Origin: Stratiolaelaps scimitus
Lineage: Eukaryota > Arthropoda > Arachnida > Mesostigmata > Laelapidae
Direction of reading: 5' to 3'
Assembly: GCA_019614645.1 (NCBI GenBank)
Contig: JABWDB010000013.1
Location: 7,579,501 to 7,643,500, forward strand
Length of the DNA: 64,000 nucleotides
The stretch's first letter is position 1; the number at the start of each line of letters is the position of its first letter. Shown here one piece after another: positions 59,990 to 64,000 of the stretch. Below the pieces are notes generated by a model. That model saw only the letters and a list, made by a program, of their open reading frames with translations. It ran no database searches and was not told where the DNA came from. Made by a program: the position numbers and the translations under genes.

Positions 59990-60480
59990 TTAGAGGGCTC
60001 GTCCGTGAGGGAGCGAACGAGCTCGAGGGACGACCTCGGGATGAGGCGGCACCCTGAGAGCAAGTGCTGGAGGTCGGTGTGGGTGTCCAAGACGTTGCAA
60101 ATATCGAACTTGACTAGGGCCGCGGCCGGGTGAGCGTGGATAAGAGCACAGCCGCACGAAGAGCGATCCCAGAGGTACCAGACGGCTGGCCGCACCCTAA
60201 CTGGGTTGGGCCGAGCAGATTCACAACCGTGTCCATCTCGTTGGTCCACGCTATCTTAGCCTGATCGTGCTGGAGCAGGCAATAGGCCACACCGAGCAAT
60301 CCTTTTTCTTAAAGGCGATGAGGCGGGCGCCAAAGAGTGTTGGCCGTAACCCCAGTGGTATATAGTTGACCACTTTAACGAGGGCCTTGGAGGACGCTGG
60401 CAACGGCTCCGAGCACCGGAGAGAGCAGGTCCCTGAGATGAAGCGACCGAAGGCCATCGGGAACGGCGTACGAGTTTAGT
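59990..60480 (-). mobile_element. Reverse transcriptase fragment of a non-LTR element
   Basis: Minus-strand translation gives PTLFGARLIAFKKKD then CSVWPIACSSTIRL (RT blocks with the GARL-AL-KKDGG-RPIA pattern), then frameshifts through PTQLGCGQPSGTSG and AALVKFDICNVLDT (block with the first catalytic Asp; usually LVKLDFKNAFN). It stops where mariner 2 begins. Likely the same element family as the RPD fragments. Confidence 0.75.
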
Positions 60481-60499
60481 GAAAAAGAGCCAACGCCCG

Positions 60500-61420
60500 C
60501 AAGAATCTCATCAGTGGATGTTGGGGCTATGTCGACCTGTGAGGGACGTTCGGGGAGGCGTAGTGAGGAGGGGCGGGGGAAGTGCTTCGTTCTGAGGGCG
60601 TCGAGGGCCTCGACAGAGTCTGTAGCAGAGTCGGTAGAGCAGAGTACCCGGGCTGCACCGGAGATGTCACCCTGGGAGAGTCTTTGCGGCCCCCCAAGGC
60701 CGGTGATGACGCAAGCGGTACTACAAGCGCGCCTCTGCGCGGAAGGCCGCCAGATTCCCCCGAACCACGGCTGGGAAGGAGCGGGTGGTGTCTCTTGTCC
60801 GTCATGTGCAAGACCACCCGGGCAAATGCCAGGAACGCTTCCTAGGGAGGGACCTCGTTATTGGTGTGGACGTCCCGGAGGACGTCTGTGAGGGCCACGG
60901 CGAGCAGGGTACGCGCGGTCTTTGGGACAATACTGAAGACGGGGGCGTTGCGATGGCCGCCTGTATCCGCACTTCTAACGGTTGAGGTAGCTGACCTGGC
61001 TGAGGCACCGAACGGACCTCCGGATACCGCGCCGTTATGTGCGTGCTAAGAGGGAATTCAAGGACACCTGGGACAACGATACCTGGAAGAGCTGGCACCG
61101 CCTTGGTGTGTCGGGACTCGACGCGGGCAGGGCGAAGAGGGCTAGGCCAGGGCTGCGGGGCGGGGCAGGGATTCACCTTGGGTTGGGCAGCAGGATCATG
61201 GGAACCTGAGCACTGTTGGAGGGGACCACAATAGTCCAAACCACCGCAGCGTACGAGCAGGCTGGCGACTGGGTGGGCCCCAGGATCCCGATTGGAAGAA
61301 TTGAAAGAATAGATGTGTCCTTCACCTGTTCGAGTACCCTCAGTGACGAGGCTGACGTCCATGGAAGTAAGCCGACCGAGGGCACATTTGCGAGTCCGGG
61401 CTATAAGCACCTTCACAATT
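60500..61420 (-). mobile_element. GC-rich ORF1 (gag-like) remnant of the same element
   Basis: On the minus strand near 61,420-61,360 one frame reads RCVNCEGAYSPDSQMCPR, a zinc-knuckle-like C-x2-C-x-G...C pattern of retroelement ORF1 proteins. The rest is Pro/Ser/Arg-rich and GC-rich (clearly above the window average) with several overlapping open frames in both strands, none convincing as a host gene. It lies directly 5' of the RT fragment in the minus orientation. Confidence 0.55.
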
Positions 61421-61894
61421 GACGCAGCGGGAAGGGCGAGCAGGACAGACCTAGGCGAGCGGAGAGCCGCACCCGGCGCGGTAGGCGGACGGCCACTCCA
61501 GCCCTTGCTCTCTTGAGTGGCCGATCACCCGGCGGCTCCTCCGAGCCATCACCCACCCGGCACATAAGCGCAGCACATAGCGCCTTGGGAATACACAGAC
61601 GATGCGAACAGCACGCACACGGCTTGAATAACTAGCACTGCATGCAGCACGGTGAAAAGCAGGACGTAGCCTCGTCGTTGCTGCGGAAATGGTCATCAAA
61701 TGTTATTACAAAAGGTATTTTAAGCTATATAATATCTAATATATTCACGCCAAATTCGGCGTAAATTGTCTCTGAATGTATTTATATTTAACGTATGTAC
61801 CTTAATGGCCTTAACGTATGTACCTTAATGCGTGGCCGCAGAAAAACAAAACTAAAGGTGGAACTTAAGTGTCACACACACAGACTCACTCAGT

Positions 61895-64000
61895 CTCTCT
61901 CGCGCGCGAAAGATGTGATCTGTGAGGACACATTGTACGCCATTGTCGAATAATGACGTTCTCGACGTTTAAAGAGTTTTCACATTTCAAATGCTTAATA
62001 TAGTGAGGCCCCGGTTACCCCATATGGTTGCGGAAGTTACAACGATTGAATCCAGGTCTTTTAATTAATTCAGTGGCCAATATTCAGTGGACGAAGTTTA
62101 TCTAACTACGATTTAATTAATGAAATATTAGATGAAAAGTAATGTGTTGTAAATTGACTTTTATAATATAGTGAATGAAATTCATGTGTTGCCTTAAGGC
62201 GTATGCCAAGTCAATTCCCCGACGATGACTGCCGAACAATTAAGTGTGCACAATAAATGCTCTAGTAACGGTTACAACACCCGACTGACATTTAAGTGGG
62301 AATCCTCCCCAGGCACCAATGGACGAGTTCCCGTGCTGCTTCAGTAATCTCTGACATATTGGCTGGTTCTGCGGGAAAGGGGAAGTCGCTCGATCGGCGT
62401 TCAAGTTGGCGACGCATAGCCGCTCGAAAAATGAAATAAATCAAAGCCTTGTCGGAGTTGTCGATCCATTTCGTTTCCTCTGCGCTTGGCATGGGAAGAA
62501 ATGCGAAAAACGCCAAAAAAAGACGGAGTCTGCAATAATGGCAATGTCATTAATTGGCTTCATTAATTTAAATGGAAGAAATAACTTCAGAGGTGAGTAA
62601 ACGAGCCTAGAACGAAACAATGAACTAGCCGCTGCTTTATCTCGAATATCGATCAGTCCCGTTAAGAGAAAAGGAGAAATTGAGTAGAAGAAACGTAAGT
62701 CCTTCCTTCTGGTCTTGATTCTAAACAAAACTGGGGTCATATTTCTAAACGATAAGGCAATACCGTAAAGCTCTAGATAGCAGGGACTTGATACAAAGCA
62801 GGAGACGTCGACTATGTAATTTAAATGAAACATGGCATGAATGTCTTATCATTTGCCCTCTCGAGACTTCTTTCGAGTGCCTTACCACACTTTAGAATAA
62901 TGCAACTAATAAATCAACTATCTCAATAATCAACAATTTCAATACAGCTAACGTTCACTTTACCTAGTTCACTTGCTACGAATTTAATGTGTTGCCTCTT
63001 CAACGCGCAATGTGCAGTGTTCACTCACTCGCAATCGATAGTTGGAAGGTGGTTCTCCTCGTTACAGATTGCCTTTTGAACTGATACAGCATTAGCCAGT
63101 ATTAAGGCAAAAACACTCAGTCGTTTGGGCTGAGCTGATTGCTGACCCTCCCATCCAAGTGCAGGAGAGAGTGCCACTGGAATAATTGAGTGGCTCCTAT
63201 CAATAGACCTGTAGTCTTCGTCAACGCGACAAACAAGGCCGCTCCACTTGAATGTTACATTATCGAGTTTATGCTTCGCAACCACATCCGCGGCTTGCGA
63301 GGTAAGGTTGGTCACGAAGGAGGGCGAATATATGAAGCTGACGGACTTCGTTGAGAGGTCAGTCGACCCTTGGAGACGAGCCATTGACCTGGACCACGTG
63401 TCCTTGACAGCGATATTACTGAATAGTAGGGCCTTCGAAAGTGAACAGAGCGTTGCCACGTAAAACGTCCAAATCTGCGCCATATCTAGCCCAATTTTGC
63501 TGTTAATGTTCGGGCATTCGTCCAACGTAGAGCAGTGACCGTAGAAGGCCAATACGGCTACTCGTATATACTCATATTCGTAAATAGGCTTATAAATACC
63601 TTGATTAATTTCGGACATGACCACCTTTAAGTCATCCCTGATACCTGTGTTATTTGGAAACAACGAGTGTATTATCTTTTTTGCCTGATCAACTTTGAGT
63701 ATCGCTTCTAAGCTAGAGGTCGATATGTTAAGGTCTCCTAGTACTAGGTTGTCCCTGCGCAACATCGCGTAAGCGAGCATCAGCGGATAGAGCAGCTTGG
63801 ATAGACTTGGGAACTCCTTTACATTCCTTTGTATCAATTTTATCCGCTGCTCAAGATGTCGAATAATGAACGGGTAGCCTATTTCACTTTGGTCCAGACT
63901 TTGCATCAGCTTCGCCATGGCGCCATCACAGTTCGCTGAAATCAAAATCAATGACTGGTATTGGCTTTGGGAAAAACCTTTCTTCCTGGGATAATATTAA
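61895..64000 (+). repeat. Third, diverged copy (C) of the 3' part of the duplicated unit
   Basis: From about 61,895 the sequence aligns with 21,950 onward (A) and 43,930 onward (B): CATTGTACGCCATTGTCGAATAATGACG, then the exon 6 and exon 5 regions. It lacks both SINE insertions of A and B. It runs off the window. Confidence 0.93.
62292..63935 (-). CDS. Unrecognised mosaic protein, copy C: exons 5 and 6, intact frame (partial at 5')
   Basis: Exon 5 (63935-63029, 907 nt) starts after TGATTTCAG and ends at GTGAGT; exon 6 (62529-62292) ends CLGRIPT and stop. Joined in phase they give about 381 residues with no stop. Exon 5 begins NCDGAMAKLMQSLDQSEIGY, includes YPLMLAYAMLRRDNLVLGDL exactly where A and B are frameshifted, and has sequons NIS, NNT, NLT and NVT and about seven cysteines, fitting a secreted or extracellular region. 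Exon 6 starts with the hydrophobic LRLFLAFFAFLPMPS. No family recognised; it does not show zinc-protease motifs. Upstream exons lie beyond the window. Its donor is GTGAGT where A and B have GTAAGT. Confidence 0.65.

Noticed and set aside
60514..61516. Overlapping open frames on both strands, up to 204 aa
   Set aside because: Expected by chance in GC-rich DNA; only a zinc-knuckle-like frame on the minus strand has any support.
62292..63935. Assignment of the mosaic gene to M13 metallopeptidases (neprilysin family)
   Set aside because: Type II topology and glycosylated ectodomain fit, but no HExxH or other zinc-ligand motif is visible in exons 4-6, so I left it unnamed.

Overview
The window is metazoan nuclear DNA, most likely arthropod. 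The evidence is spliced genes with canonical GT/AG introns, closest matches to animal housekeeping proteins, and remains of R1-like non-LTR, Tc3-like, mariner, Helitron-like and tRNA-derived SINE elements. A mite or other arachnid would fit, but nothing here proves it. Most long open frames are chance frames or shadows. The real genes are split into exons, which I joined by eye using splice signals and codon phase.

Layout. (1) 1-9.4 kb is single copy. It holds MRTO4 (ribosome biogenesis, minus strand) and POLR2E/RPB5 (RNA polymerase subunit, minus strand, exactly the 210 aa expected). (2) 9,478-26,970 (unit A) and 26,971 to about 48,831 (unit B) form a direct tandem segmental duplication. Each unit carries mitochondrial ClpP (+), ALYREF/Aly (+), a small spliced multi-span membrane protein gene (+), and the 3' exons of an unrecognised minus-strand gene. 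Unit B also keeps ribosomal protein S20 (minus, divergent from ALYREF) and a 209-aa signal-peptide/TM protein, both missing from A. (3) 48.8-62 kb is a nest of dead transposable elements. Embedded in it on the minus strand are three phase-compatible exons: an N-terminal transmembrane exon, a Cys-rich exon and a Kazal-like exon. They look like the 5' end of the minus-strand gene whose 3' exons lie in unit B. (4) 61.9-64 kb is a third copy (C) of the last two exons of that gene, here with an intact frame.

How it fits together. ALYREF A lost its conserved C-terminal helicase-binding motif to a local inversion. RPS20 was deleted from A with a short filler at the junction. A SINE with target-site duplication sits in A and B, while C shows the empty site, so C split off first. 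A retroelement fragment (with target-site duplication) and a Helitron-like element sit only in B. The unrecognised gene (type II membrane anchor, Cys-rich, Kazal-like, large N-glycosylated ectodomain) is the best candidate for something undescribed. Its A and B copies share a frameshift that C lacks. All names come from reading translated sequence; no database search was possible.
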